Positions 1-6,581 of a stretch of DNA of 7,212 nucleotides are shown here, in pieces (position 1 is the stretch's first letter; each line of letters opens with the position of its first letter). The stretch lies in assembly GCA_015494675.1 (NCBI GenBank), contig WGAW01000132.1:1-7212 (forward strand). The letters are read 5' to 3'. Source of the stretch: Hydrogenimonas sp. (GTDB lineage Bacteria; Campylobacterota; Campylobacteria; Campylobacterales; Hydrogenimonadaceae). The position numbers and the translations under genes are program-made. Below the pieces are notes generated by a model. The model ran no database searches and had not been told where the DNA came from. It saw only the letters and a program-made list of their open reading frames with translations.

Positions 1-2004
1 ATAAAACACAAAGAGGATGCCTACAGAAGCAGGGAGCTCGTGACGCTTCGGGATGACATATTCGACAACTGCGACCTTACCGCTTTCAGAATGCCGCCGA
101 GCGACCCGCTGCTAAAAATTGAAGACGAGCTTCGCAAATATGAGATGAGAAACATTCTGCGCCGCCTGCAGAAAGAGAGCGGCTCCGCACCGCAGATCGA
201 AAAAGAGCGGAACAACAGCTTCGAAGCTGTGCTGATAGATGATGCCGATACCCTCTTATCTATTATAGACAGCATTGCGGAAGATGCTCCGGTGGCGATA
301 GATACGGAGACCGATTCGCTCGATACCAAAAGTGCCTCACTCGTCGGCTTCAGCTTCTGTTTCGATGAAAAAAGGGCCTATTATGTGCCTGTAGCTCACA
401 GCTACCTGGGTGTAGGGGATCAGGTAGATATGAAAGATGCTAAAGAGGCGTTGAAGAGACTTCTCTCAAAACGCTTTTTCGGGCATAACCTCAAGTTCGA
501 CCTGGCACTTCTTTATAACGTTTTCGGTTTCGAAGAGGCAGAGCCGTTCGCCGACACGATGCTGCTGGCGTGGCTGGCCGACCCGGAGGGGGCCGTAGGG
601 CTCGACAGGCTGGCGCTGCGCTATTTCGACCATGAGATGGTAGCTTTCAAAGATACGGTAAAAAAGGGTGAGAACTTCAGCACCGTGCCTATAGAGGAGG
701 CGACGAGATATGCGGCCGAAGATGCCTGGATGAGCTACAGGCTCTATTTCAGGCTGAAAGAGGTTCTGAAGCTTCAGGGAGCCGAACATCTGCTCAAGGA
801 GGCTGAAGAGGTCGAGTTTCCTTTCATAAACCTTCTTGTCTGCATGGAGCGCCACGGTATCGCGGTAGATATTGAGAGGTTCGAATCGCTAAAAAGCGAG
901 ATAAGCGAACGTCTGGCGAAACTGACACAGAAGATTTACGATCTTGCCGGCAGGGAGTTCAACATAAACTCCCCAAAGCAGCTGGGCGAAATTCTCTTTG
1001 TGACACTTGGGCTTCCGGGCGGGAAAAAGAACCGCTCCGGCGGTTACAGCACGAACGAAAAGGTGTTAGACTCTCTGAAGGACGAGCATCCGATAATCGA
1101 GAAGATTCTGCAGTACCGGGAGCTGCACAAACTGATGAGCACATACATAGAGCCGCTGCTGAAGCTGGGCAAAGGAGATCCGCAGCATCGCATATACACC
1201 TCCTTCATCCAGACGGGAACCGCGACCGGGAGGCTCAGCAGCAAAAATCCGAACCTGCAGAACATCCCCGTCAAGACGGAGGAGGGCAGACGCATCAGGG
1301 AGGGGTTCGTAGCCGCTGAAGGGTATAGGCTTGTCGGCATAGACTACTCCCAGATAGAGCTGCGGTTCCTTGCGCACTTTTCGAAAGACCCGGTACTTAC
1401 CGAGGCGTTTAGAAGCGGGAAAGATATCCATATGGAGACGGCAGTCAAGCTCTTCGGCAAAGAGGAGGCCGCTTCGAAGAGAAATATCGCCAAAACGGTG
1501 AATTTCGGCCTTCTTTACGGGATGGGAAGCAGAAAGCTCGCCCAGACGCTCGGAATTTCGACCAAAGAGGCGAAAGAGATAATAGAGAACTACTTCGCCT
1601 CATTCCCTACCGTAAAATCGTACCTCGAATCGATAGAGGCGGGTGCGAAAGAGAAGGGGTATGTAGAGACTCTGCTCGGTCGCAGACGATATTTCGATTT
1701 CGAACACGCAAACGCGATGCAGCTCGCCGCCTATCTCAGAGAGGCGGGCAATACGGTTTTTCAGGGAAGTACCGCAGATTTGATCAAGATGGCTATGCTT
1801 CATATTCACCGTATCATCAGGGAGGAGTCGCTGGATGCGGCCATAGAGCTGCAGATACACGACGAACTGATCTTCGAGATCCGTGCCGAAGATGCCGAAA
1901 GACTCTCCGAAAGATTCGCTGAGGTGATGGAGCATACGGTAGAGCTCGAAGTGCCCCTGAAAACCAGCATAAACATCGGACTGCGCTGGAGCGACCTGAA
2001 GTAG
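1..2004 (+). CDS. polA: DNA polymerase I, 5' end outside window
   Basis: PolA fills gaps and replaces primers during lagging-strand synthesis and excision repair in the cytoplasm. The frame is open from base 1. The codons before GTG 40 read like the end of the PolA 5' nuclease domain (HKEDAYRSREL), so GTG 40 is not the start; most of that domain is off the left edge. Counting from base 1, 667 residues are visible. The 3'-5' proofreading domain is intact: Exo I DTE (D101, E103), Exo II HNLKFD (D167), Exo III Y237 and D241. The polymerase domain has TGRLSSKNPNLQNIP, motif A DYSQIELR (D448), the O-helix with K498, F502 and Y506, and motif C HDE (D621). Phe at the O-helix site is the usual dNTP-selective residue, as in E. 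coli. The C-terminus, ending RWSDLK, is complete. The spacing of these motifs is close to that of E. coli PolA. Identity is near certain. Confidence 0.97.
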   Translation: MKHKEDAYRSRELVTLRDDIFDNCDLTAFRMPPSDPLLKIEDELRKYEMRNILRRLQKESGSAPQIEKERNNSFEAVLIDDADTLLSIIDSIAEDAPVAIDTETDSLDTKSASLVGFSFCFDEKRAYYVPVAHSYLGVGDQVDMKDAKEALKRLLSKRFFGHNLKFDLALLYNVFGFEEAEPFADTMLLAWLADPEGAVGLDRLALRYFDHEMVAFKDTVKKGENFSTVPIEEATRYAAEDAWMSYRLYFRLKEVLKLQGAEHLLKEAEEVEFPFINLLVCMERHGIAVDIERFESLKSEISERLAKLTQKIYDLAGREFNINSPKQLGEILFVTLGLPGGKKNRSGGYSTNEKVLDSLKDEHPIIEKILQYRELHKLMSTYIEPLLKLGKGDPQHRIYTSFIQTGTATGRLSSKNPNLQNIPVKTEEGRRIREGFVAAEGYRLVGIDYSQIELRFLAHFSKDPVLTEAFRSGKDIHMETAVKLFGKEEAASKRNIAKTVNFGLLYGMGSRKLAQTLGISTKEAKEIIENYFASFPTVKSYLESIEAGAKEKGYVETLLGRRRYFDFEHANAMQLAAYLREAGNTVFQGSTADLIKMAMLHIHRIIREESLDAAIELQIHDELIFEIRAEDAERLSERFAEVMEHTVELEVPLKTSINIGLRWSDLK

Positions 2005-2006
2005 GT

Positions 2007-2040
2007 ACACCGCTTTGGCGGTGTCCGGTTTCAGGACACC
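2007..2040 (+). repeat. Two overlapping inverted repeats after polA
   Basis: Two bases after the polA stop, ACACCGC (2007-2013) can pair perfectly with GCGGTGT (2018-2024) around a TTTG loop. The same right arm, as GGTGTCC (2020-2026), can instead pair perfectly with GGACACC (2034-2040) around a seven-base loop. The two stems share bases 2020-2024, so they exclude each other in RNA. Neither is followed directly by a T-tract, so this is not a classical intrinsic terminator. It may protect the polA mRNA 3' end or take part in termination; that role is inferred. Confidence 0.5.
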
Positions 2041-2074
2041 AAACTTACCAATCTCATCTATTTTCCGTATTAAA

Positions 2075-2103
2075 TTTGCAATCGGCTCCGGTTTTGATAA
2101 AAT
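2075..2103 (+). promoter_or_regulatory. Probable sigma-70 promoter of ccsBA
   Basis: TTTGCA at 2075-2080 matches the -35 consensus at four of six positions. After a 17-base spacer, TAAAAT at 2098-2103 matches the -10 at five of six. A short T-run (TTTTG, 2092-2096) precedes the -10, as is common in Campylobacterota promoters. Transcription would start near 2110, leaving a leader of about 13 bases. That places the start of ccsBA at 2123 rather than further upstream. Confidence 0.6.
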
Positions 2104-2113
2104 TACTGCTACA

Positions 2114-2117
2114 AAGG
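2114..2117 (+). promoter_or_regulatory. Ribosome binding site setting the ccsBA start
   Basis: AAGG lies five bases before ATG 2123 and eleven before the next in-frame ATG, 2129. It favours 2123 as the start. The open frame continues upstream to TTG 2015, but that codon sits inside the post-polA hairpin loop and upstream of the promoter. Confidence 0.5.
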
Positions 2118-2122
2118 CGCCT

Positions 2123-5100
2123 ATGAGAATGAAAAAGATTTCAGAATACCTCCTATCGATGCAGAGTGCGGTTATACTTATGCTGCTTTTCGCACTCTCT
2201 ATCGCCGCAGCTACGTTTATAGAGAACGATTACGGCACCCAAACCGCAAAAGCGCTCGTATACAATGCGGGCTGGTTCGAGTTCCTGCTTCTGGTCCTGG
2301 CTCTCAACCTCATTGCCAATATAGTTCGGTTTCGTATGTGGCGGCACGGCAAAAGGCTCGTTTTTCTGTTTCACATCTCCTTTATCGTGATACTCATTGG
2401 GGCGGCGATAACCCGATATTACGGTTTCGAAGGGATCATGCACATAAGAGAGGGGGAGGTTAGCAACGAGATTGTCAGCGACAGTACCTATCTGCAGCTT
2501 GAGGCGATAAAGGGTAAAAAGCATCTGACCTACGCAAGGCCGGTACTCTTCTCGAAAATAGGCTCCAACAGCTTCAGCGAAGAGATTCGCATGGATAAAG
2601 ATATCATCACGCTAAAGGTACTCCGCTACATTCCAGACGCCGTAACGAAAGCGGTTGAGGATCCGAACGGAAAAGCAATGATCTCAATGATGGTCGTTTC
2701 GGATGGAAGACCGGAAGCTTTGACACTCGAAGAGGGGGAGAGTGTCGAAACGCCCGCTTTCGTCATAGTGTTCGAAGGCAACGAAAGCTTCGAAAAACCG
2801 ACGGTAAGGCTCTTTTTTGAAAACGGACGCCTGATGGTCGAGACACCGTATGCGCTCGAATATATGAGCATGGACGACAGAAGATCCGGCACGGTCTCGG
2901 CCGGAGAGTCGGAGATATACCCCCGCCGTCTATACAGTGCCGCGGGCGTGCGCTTTGTTATAAAAGATGCTTTCGAACATGCGAAGAGGGTTGCGGTTTC
3001 GGCGGACGAAGAGAGTCCGGTGACCGATATTAAGGGGCTGCAGGATGCCGTAGAGGTCGAGCTGAAGGTAGGCGACATATCGAAAAGGGTCGTCGTCTTC
3101 GGCAAAAAGGGTGTGCCGGCAGAGCCTGTATGGAGCGAGCTTGACGGATACCGCATCGCCGTAAGCTACGGTGCGCGCCTCGTACATCTTCCTTTCTATC
3201 TCAAGCTTGTCGATTTCCAGCTCGAACGATATCCGGGCTCGATGAGCCCCTCTTCGTATGCGAGCGAAGTTATACTGATAGACACAAGAAACAATGTCAG
3301 AATGCCGTACAGGATATATATGAACCATGTACTCGACTACGACGGTTACCGTTTTTTCCAATCCTCTTACGATATGGACGAGAAGGGTACGGTACTCTCG
3401 GTCAACCACGATCCGGGTGCATTGCCCACATATTTCGGATACCTTCTGTTGACGATAGGAATGTTCGGCTCGATGTTCGTACACTCGAGCCGTTTCCAGA
3501 CCCTCATGCGCAGGGCCAGGGATCTTCAGAGGCTTGCTAAGAGGTGTGCCGCCGCTTCGGTAGCGCTTCTGGCGCTTTCGGGTACACACCACCTCCATGC
3601 CGCCGATCCGGCTGCGGGACTTCCGAAAATAGACAAAGAGCATGCGGAAAAGTTCGGCTACCTGCTGGTGCAATCGCACGACGGCCGCATAGAGCCGGTG
3701 GATACCCTGGCCAGGGAGGTACTGCGGAAAGTGAGCCGGAAAGAGAAGATATTCGGCATGAACGCCGGTCAGGCGTTTTTGGGGATGATAGTCCGCCCTG
3801 AAGAGTGGCAGAAAGTTCCGGTGATCAGGATCTCAGACAAAGGGATCAACAAAATAATCGGAATCTCCCCCGAAAAGAGATACGCCGCCTTCGACGACTT
3901 TTTCACCGGCTCCAAAAAGAGGGAGTACAAACTGGCCGCTCTTGTCGAAAAGATTTCACGCAAGCGCCCGGCGCAGAGAGGTACGCTCGACAAAGAGATA
4001 CTCAAAGTCGATGAGCGTGTGAACGTACTCTATATGTCGTTTAGCGGTTCTTTGCTGCGAATCTTCCCGGATCCGAAAGACAAACACGGCCGCTGGTACT
4101 CCCCCATAGGGGCCATAAAAGAGTTTGACCAGAAAAATGCCCAGTTCGTACAGGCCGTTCTTGCAAGCTACTTCAGCAATATCGACGAAGCTCTCGCGGA
4201 CGGAAACTGGAGCAGGGCCGACAAGGCGCTGGATGTGATAAAGAGCTACCAGCGCTTTTACGGGGCGGCGGTAATTCCGAGCGAAAACAAGATAAAAGCG
4301 GAGATCATGATGAACCGCTACAAACCGTTCGAGAGCCTCGTACCGCTCTATTTCGGTGTCGGTTTCATCCTGCTCTTTCTCTCCATTTTCCATATTCTCA
4401 AACCGAAATTCAACCTGAAGTGGCCTGTAAGAGTCTCCATGACGCTTCTTATAGCCGGCTTTTTCATACATACGGCCGCACTCGGACTCAGATGGTACAT
4501 ATCGGGCCACGCTCCCTGGAGCAACGGTTACGAGTCGATGCTCTACATAGCGTGGGCCACGCTGCTTGCGGGATTCATATTTTCCAAACACTCGCCCATC
4601 ACTCTGGCGGCCACCGGAATACTCGCCGGGCTCATACTCTTCGTCGCTCACCTCAATTGGCTCGATCCCGAGATTACGAATCTCGTTCCGGTGCTTAAAT
4701 CGTACTGGCTCATGATACACGTATCGCTGATTACCGCGAGCTACGGCTTTCTGGGGCTCGGCGCGCTTCTTGCATTTATAACGCTGTGGCTCTATATCAT
4801 CAAGCACGGTGAGAACAGGGCCGATATAGAGTACTCGATAAGAGAGCTGACGCACATCAACGAGATGAGCCTCATCTTCGGTCTTGCACTTCTTACGGTA
4901 GGAAACTTCATGGGCGGCGTCTGGGCAAACGAAAGCTGGGGCAGATACTGGGGGTGGGACCCCAAAGAGACGTGGGCGCTGGTGACCATACTGGTGTATG
5001 CAGCCGTGCTGCACCTCCGTTTCTACAAATCGTTTCGCGGGATATTCGCTTTCAACGTAGCCTCGCTGCTGGCGATAAGCTCGGTCGTCATGACCTACTT

Positions 5101-5251
5101 CGGGGTAAACTACTACCTAAGCGGTATGCACTCCTACGCCAAAGGGGACGCCGTGCCGATTCCGACTTTCGTCTACTACGTCGTCGCGGTAGTCGCGGTG
5201 ACGATCCTCCTGGCCTATAGAAAGAGGGAACTTCTGCCTGTAAACAGGTAG
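2123..5251 (+). CDS. ccsBA: Fused CcsBA (ResB-ResC type) cytochrome c heme synthase
   Basis: CcsBA is the System II cytochrome c synthase: it exports heme and attaches it to CXXCH motifs of apocytochromes in the periplasm. The 1042-residue protein has a CcsB (ResB) half with three N-terminal membrane segments (about 14-32, 49-66, 76-96), a large periplasmic domain (about 97-434) and a fourth segment (436-454). After a basic loop, a short hydrophobic stretch (475-488) and a second periplasmic region (to about 738), the CcsA half follows with about nine segments. The tryptophan-rich WWD motif WGRYWGWDPKE is at 939-949. Four histidines fit the family's heme ligands: H84 and H964 in membrane segments, H866 and H1003 flanking the WWD loop. 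Basic residues fall on predicted cytoplasmic loops. The start at ATG 2123 follows a promoter and AAGG. No apocytochrome or thiol-reducing partner gene is in the window, so which cytochromes it serves is unknown. Confidence 0.95.
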   Translation: MRMKKISEYLLSMQSAVILMLLFALSIAAATFIENDYGTQTAKALVYNAGWFEFLLLVLALNLIANIVRFRMWRHGKRLVFLFHISFIVILIGAAITRYYGFEGIMHIREGEVSNEIVSDSTYLQLEAIKGKKHLTYARPVLFSKIGSNSFSEEIRMDKDIITLKVLRYIPDAVTKAVEDPNGKAMISMMVVSDGRPEALTLEEGESVETPAFVIVFEGNESFEKPTVRLFFENGRLMVETPYALEYMSMDDRRSGTVSAGESEIYPRRLYSAAGVRFVIKDAFEHAKRVAVSADEESPVTDIKGLQDAVEVELKVGDISKRVVVFGKKGVPAEPVWSELDGYRIAVSYGARLVHLPFYLKLVDFQLERYPGSMSPSSYASEVILIDTRNNVRMPYRIYMNHVLDYDGYRFFQSSYDMDEKGTVLSVNHDPGALPTYFGYLLLTIGMFGSMFVHSSRFQTLMRRARDLQRLAKRCAAASVALLALSGTHHLHAADPAAGLPKIDKEHAEKFGYLLVQSHDGRIEPVDTLAREVLRKVSRKEKIFGMNAGQAFLGMIVRPEEWQKVPVIRISDKGINKIIGISPEKRYAAFDDFFTGSKKREYKLAALVEKISRKRPAQRGTLDKEILKVDERVNVLYMSFSGSLLRIFPDPKDKHGRWYSPIGAIKEFDQKNAQFVQAVLASYFSNIDEALADGNWSRADKALDVIKSYQRFYGAAVIPSENKIKAEIMMNRYKPFESLVPLYFGVGFILLFLSIFHILKPKFNLKWPVRVSMTLLIAGFFIHTAALGLRWYISGHAPWSNGYESMLYIAWATLLAGFIFSKHSPITLAATGILAGLILFVAHLNWLDPEITNLVPVLKSYWLMIHVSLITASYGFLGLGALLAFITLWLYIIKHGENRADIEYSIRELTHINEMSLIFGLALLTVGNFMGGVWANESWGRYWGWDPKETWALVTILVYAAVLHLRFYKSFRGIFAFNVASLLAISSVVMTYFGVNYYLSGMHSYAKGDAVPIPTFVYYVVAVVAVTILLAYRKRELLPVNR

Positions 5252-5258
5252 CGTCCGA

Positions 5259-5294
5259 CCCTTTTTGGCCGATAGCGGCAGAGGGCTACTTTTT
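5259..5294 (+). terminator. Candidate intrinsic terminator for ccsBA
   Basis: In the 34-base gap between the convergent stops, CCCTTT (5259-5264) pairs with AGAGGG (5280-5285) with one T-G wobble. Inside it, GCCG (5268-5271) pairs with CGGC (5276-5279) around an ATAG loop; TTG (5265-5267) is bulged. Five T's follow at 5290-5294 after a four-base gap. The T-tract falls in the antisense of the last dnaJ codons. On the minus strand the hairpin has no T-tract after it, so support for dnaJ termination is weaker. Confidence 0.5.
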
Positions 5295-6416
5295 GAACCA
5301 CCCCTTTATCTTTTCGAAAGCCGACTCGAAGATGCTTTCGTGAGGCTTGCTCTCTATGCCGAAACTCTCCTGCAACTCCCTTAGCAGCTCTTTCTGCTTC
5401 TCGTTCAAAGATTTGGGGTAGACAAGCCGCACCTGAGCGATGAGGTTGCCCAGACGTCCGCTGTGAACGTTCCTGACCCCTTCGTTTCTGAAGACGAACT
5501 GCTCTTTGTCCTTGGTGCCCTGGTTTAGCTTGAGCTCCTTTTTGCCGCGGAGTGTGGGAATCTCTATGGTGTCTCCAAGAACCGCCTGGGTGAAAAAGAC
5601 CGGCACCTCGAGGTAGATGTCGTCTCCGTGTCTTATGAAGTGCTCATCCTCCTCGACATAGAATGTCACGTAGAGATCGCCGCGCCTTCCGTCCGGCGCT
5701 ATGTTCCCGGCGCCGGGTATGCGCAGCCTGTTGCCGTCGTCCACACCCTCCGGAATCTCCACGGTAACGGTGGTCTCCACCTCTTCGTAGCCGCGCCCGT
5801 CGCACTTGGGGCACTTTTGGGCTATCACTTCGCCGCTTCCGTGGCACCTCGGACATGTCTGCGCGTAGGTCATGAAGCCCTGGCGCATATATACCTGCCC
5901 CTGCCCGTTGCAGTATTCGCACTGCTTGACGGTGCCGTCTTTCGCGCCGGTTCCCCTGCAGGCTTCACACGGCTTTTTGTAACGGTACTTCAGCTCCTTT
6001 TCGGTTCCGAAAACCGCCTCTTTGAAACTTATCTGCATCTGCGCGGAGAGGTCGAGGTTGTATTTCGCTCCGCTCCGTTTGCGGCTGCGGGAACCGGTGA
6101 AACCGCCGCCGAAGACCGACTCGAATATGGCGCTCAGATCGTCCATTATATCTTCGTAGCTCTGCCCCTCGAAGCCGTGGAAACCCTGCCCCTCGAGGCC
6201 CGCTTTCCCGTAGCGGTCGTATACGGCCCGCTTGTTCTCGTCGCTCAGGACCTGGTAGGCTTCGTTTACGAGCTTGAACTTCTCTTCGGCCTCCTTGTCG
6301 TCCGGGTTTCTGTCGGGATGGTACTTAAGAGCCATTTTGCGGTACGCCTTTTTGATCTCTTCCTGGCTGCATCCGCGTTCGATCTGCAATATTTCGTAGT
6401 AGTCAAGTTCGGCCAA
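5286..6416 (-). CDS. dnaJ: Chaperone DnaJ (type I Hsp40)
   Basis: DnaJ is the cytoplasmic co-chaperone that delivers unfolded proteins to DnaK and stimulates its ATPase. The 376-residue protein has all parts of a type I Hsp40: a J domain (about 4-69) with the HPD triad at 33-35, a short Gly/Phe region (about 70-109) with a DIF-like stretch ([12 protein letters not shown]), and four zinc-binding CXXCXGXG repeats at 150-157, 166-173, 188-195 and 202-209, all cysteines present. The substrate-binding C-terminal beta domains (about 210-340) and a helical tail ending GWFKK follow. The length is normal for the family. The start is TTG at 6416, chosen because the DYYEIL start of the J domain follows at once and AGGAG lies six bases upstream. 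The gene is transcribed alone, towards ccsBA; no dnaK, grpE or hrcA is nearby. Confidence 0.97.
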   Translation of the reverse strand: MAELDYYEILQIERGCSQEEIKKAYRKMALKYHPDRNPDDKEAEEKFKLVNEAYQVLSDENKRAVYDRYGKAGLEGQGFHGFEGQSYEDIMDDLSAIFESVFGGGFTGSRSRKRSGAKYNLDLSAQMQISFKEAVFGTEKELKYRYKKPCEACRGTGAKDGTVKQCEYCNGQGQVYMRQGFMTYAQTCPRCHGSGEVIAQKCPKCDGRGYEEVETTVTVEIPEGVDDGNRLRIPGAGNIAPDGRRGDLYVTFYVEEDEHFIRHGDDIYLEVPVFFTQAVLGDTIEIPTLRGKKELKLNQGTKDKEQFVFRNEGVRNVHSGRLGNLIAQVRLVYPKSLNEKQKELLRELQESFGIESKPHESIFESAFEKIKGWFKK

Positions 6417-6422
6417 AAATCT

Positions 6423-6427
6423 CTCCT
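6423..6427 (-). promoter_or_regulatory. Strong ribosome binding site for the TTG start of dnaJ
   Basis: On the minus strand AGGAG sits six bases before TTG 6416, ideal spacing. It is the strongest Shine-Dalgarno match of the three visible starts and makes up for the rare start codon. Confidence 0.75.
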
Positions 6428-6447
6428 GTAGACTCTTATATTTCTGC

Positions 6448-6471
6448 GCGCGATTTTATCATAAATCACGC
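6448..6471 (-). repeat. Imperfect palindrome over the dnaJ -10 box, possible operator
   Basis: On the minus strand GCGTGATTT and AAATCGCGC form nine-base arms with one mismatch around a six-base centre, ATGATA. The repeat covers the -10 and the expected start of transcription. It is not the CIRCE element bound by HrcA, whose arms are TTAGCACTC/GAGTGCTAA. A repressor site is an inference from position and symmetry only. Confidence 0.35.
6453..6460 (-). promoter_or_regulatory. Probable -10 region of the dnaJ promoter
   Basis: Read on the minus strand, GATAAAAT is the same octamer found at the ccsBA promoter. TAAAAT matches the -10 consensus at five of six positions. No clear -35 is seen 17 bases upstream, which is usual in Campylobacterota. 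Transcription would start near 6447, giving a leader of about 30 bases that includes the AGGAG. Confidence 0.55.
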
Positions 6472-6511
6472 TGAAACAGAAATTGTGACCGGTTTTGCAT
6501 CGGGCAGTGTC

Positions 6512-6520
6512 TGTATAAAG
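6512..6520 (+). promoter_or_regulatory. Weak alternative promoter upstream of the reductase
   Basis: TGTATAAAG contains TATAAA (6514-6519, five of six to the -10) but has no -35 at proper spacing. If used, it would give a leader of roughly 55 bases before ATG 6582. Much less convincing than the TATAAT at 6568. Confidence 0.2.
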
Positions 6521-6559
6521 CAATTATGAAAGCTCTAAAAAAAGAGTTCATTTATCCTA

Positions 6560-6573
6560 TTTTGTAGTATAAT
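6560..6573 (+). promoter_or_regulatory. Probable promoter of the nitrite/sulfite reductase gene
   Basis: A perfect TATAAT (6568-6573) follows a TTTTG stretch (6560-6564), the typical Campylobacterota -10 context. There is no good -35. The -10 ends only eight bases before ATG 6582, so transcription would begin about 0-2 bases from the start codon. Confidence 0.6.
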
Positions 6574-6581
6574 TTTAAAAG

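Noticed and set aside
40..42. GTG 40 as the polA start
   Set aside because: The frame is open to base 1 and the preceding residues are conserved PolA sequence, so the gene is simply cut by the window edge.
2015..2122. N-terminal extension of ccsBA from TTG 2015
   Set aside because: It would start inside the post-polA hairpin, upstream of the probable promoter, and add 36 residues unlike a CcsB N-terminus. ATG 2123 has a spaced AAGG and leads straight into the first membrane segment.
2930..3679. 249-codon open frame antisense to ccsBA
   Set aside because: It lies wholly opposite the CcsB periplasmic domain and shows no domain or start signals of its own.
3956..5014. 352-codon open frame antisense to ccsBA
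   Set aside because: It mirrors the well-identified ccsBA codons, has no recognisable domain, and is rich in Arg/Tyr/Val as expected for a shadow frame.
5628..6431. 267-codon open frame antisense to dnaJ
   Set aside because: Its sequence is the complement of conserved J-domain and zinc-finger codons, and no homologous family is evident.
6530..6549. Weak hairpin around the A-run upstream of the reductase
   Set aside because: Only about six pairs including a wobble, with an A-rich loop; no better than chance in AT-rich intergenic DNA.
6526..6567. 13-codon ORF (MKALKKEFIYPIL) before the reductase, possible leader peptide
   Set aside because: It has no ribosome binding site, overlaps the T-rich promoter stretch, and lies upstream of the likely transcription start. 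It has no run of regulatory codons.
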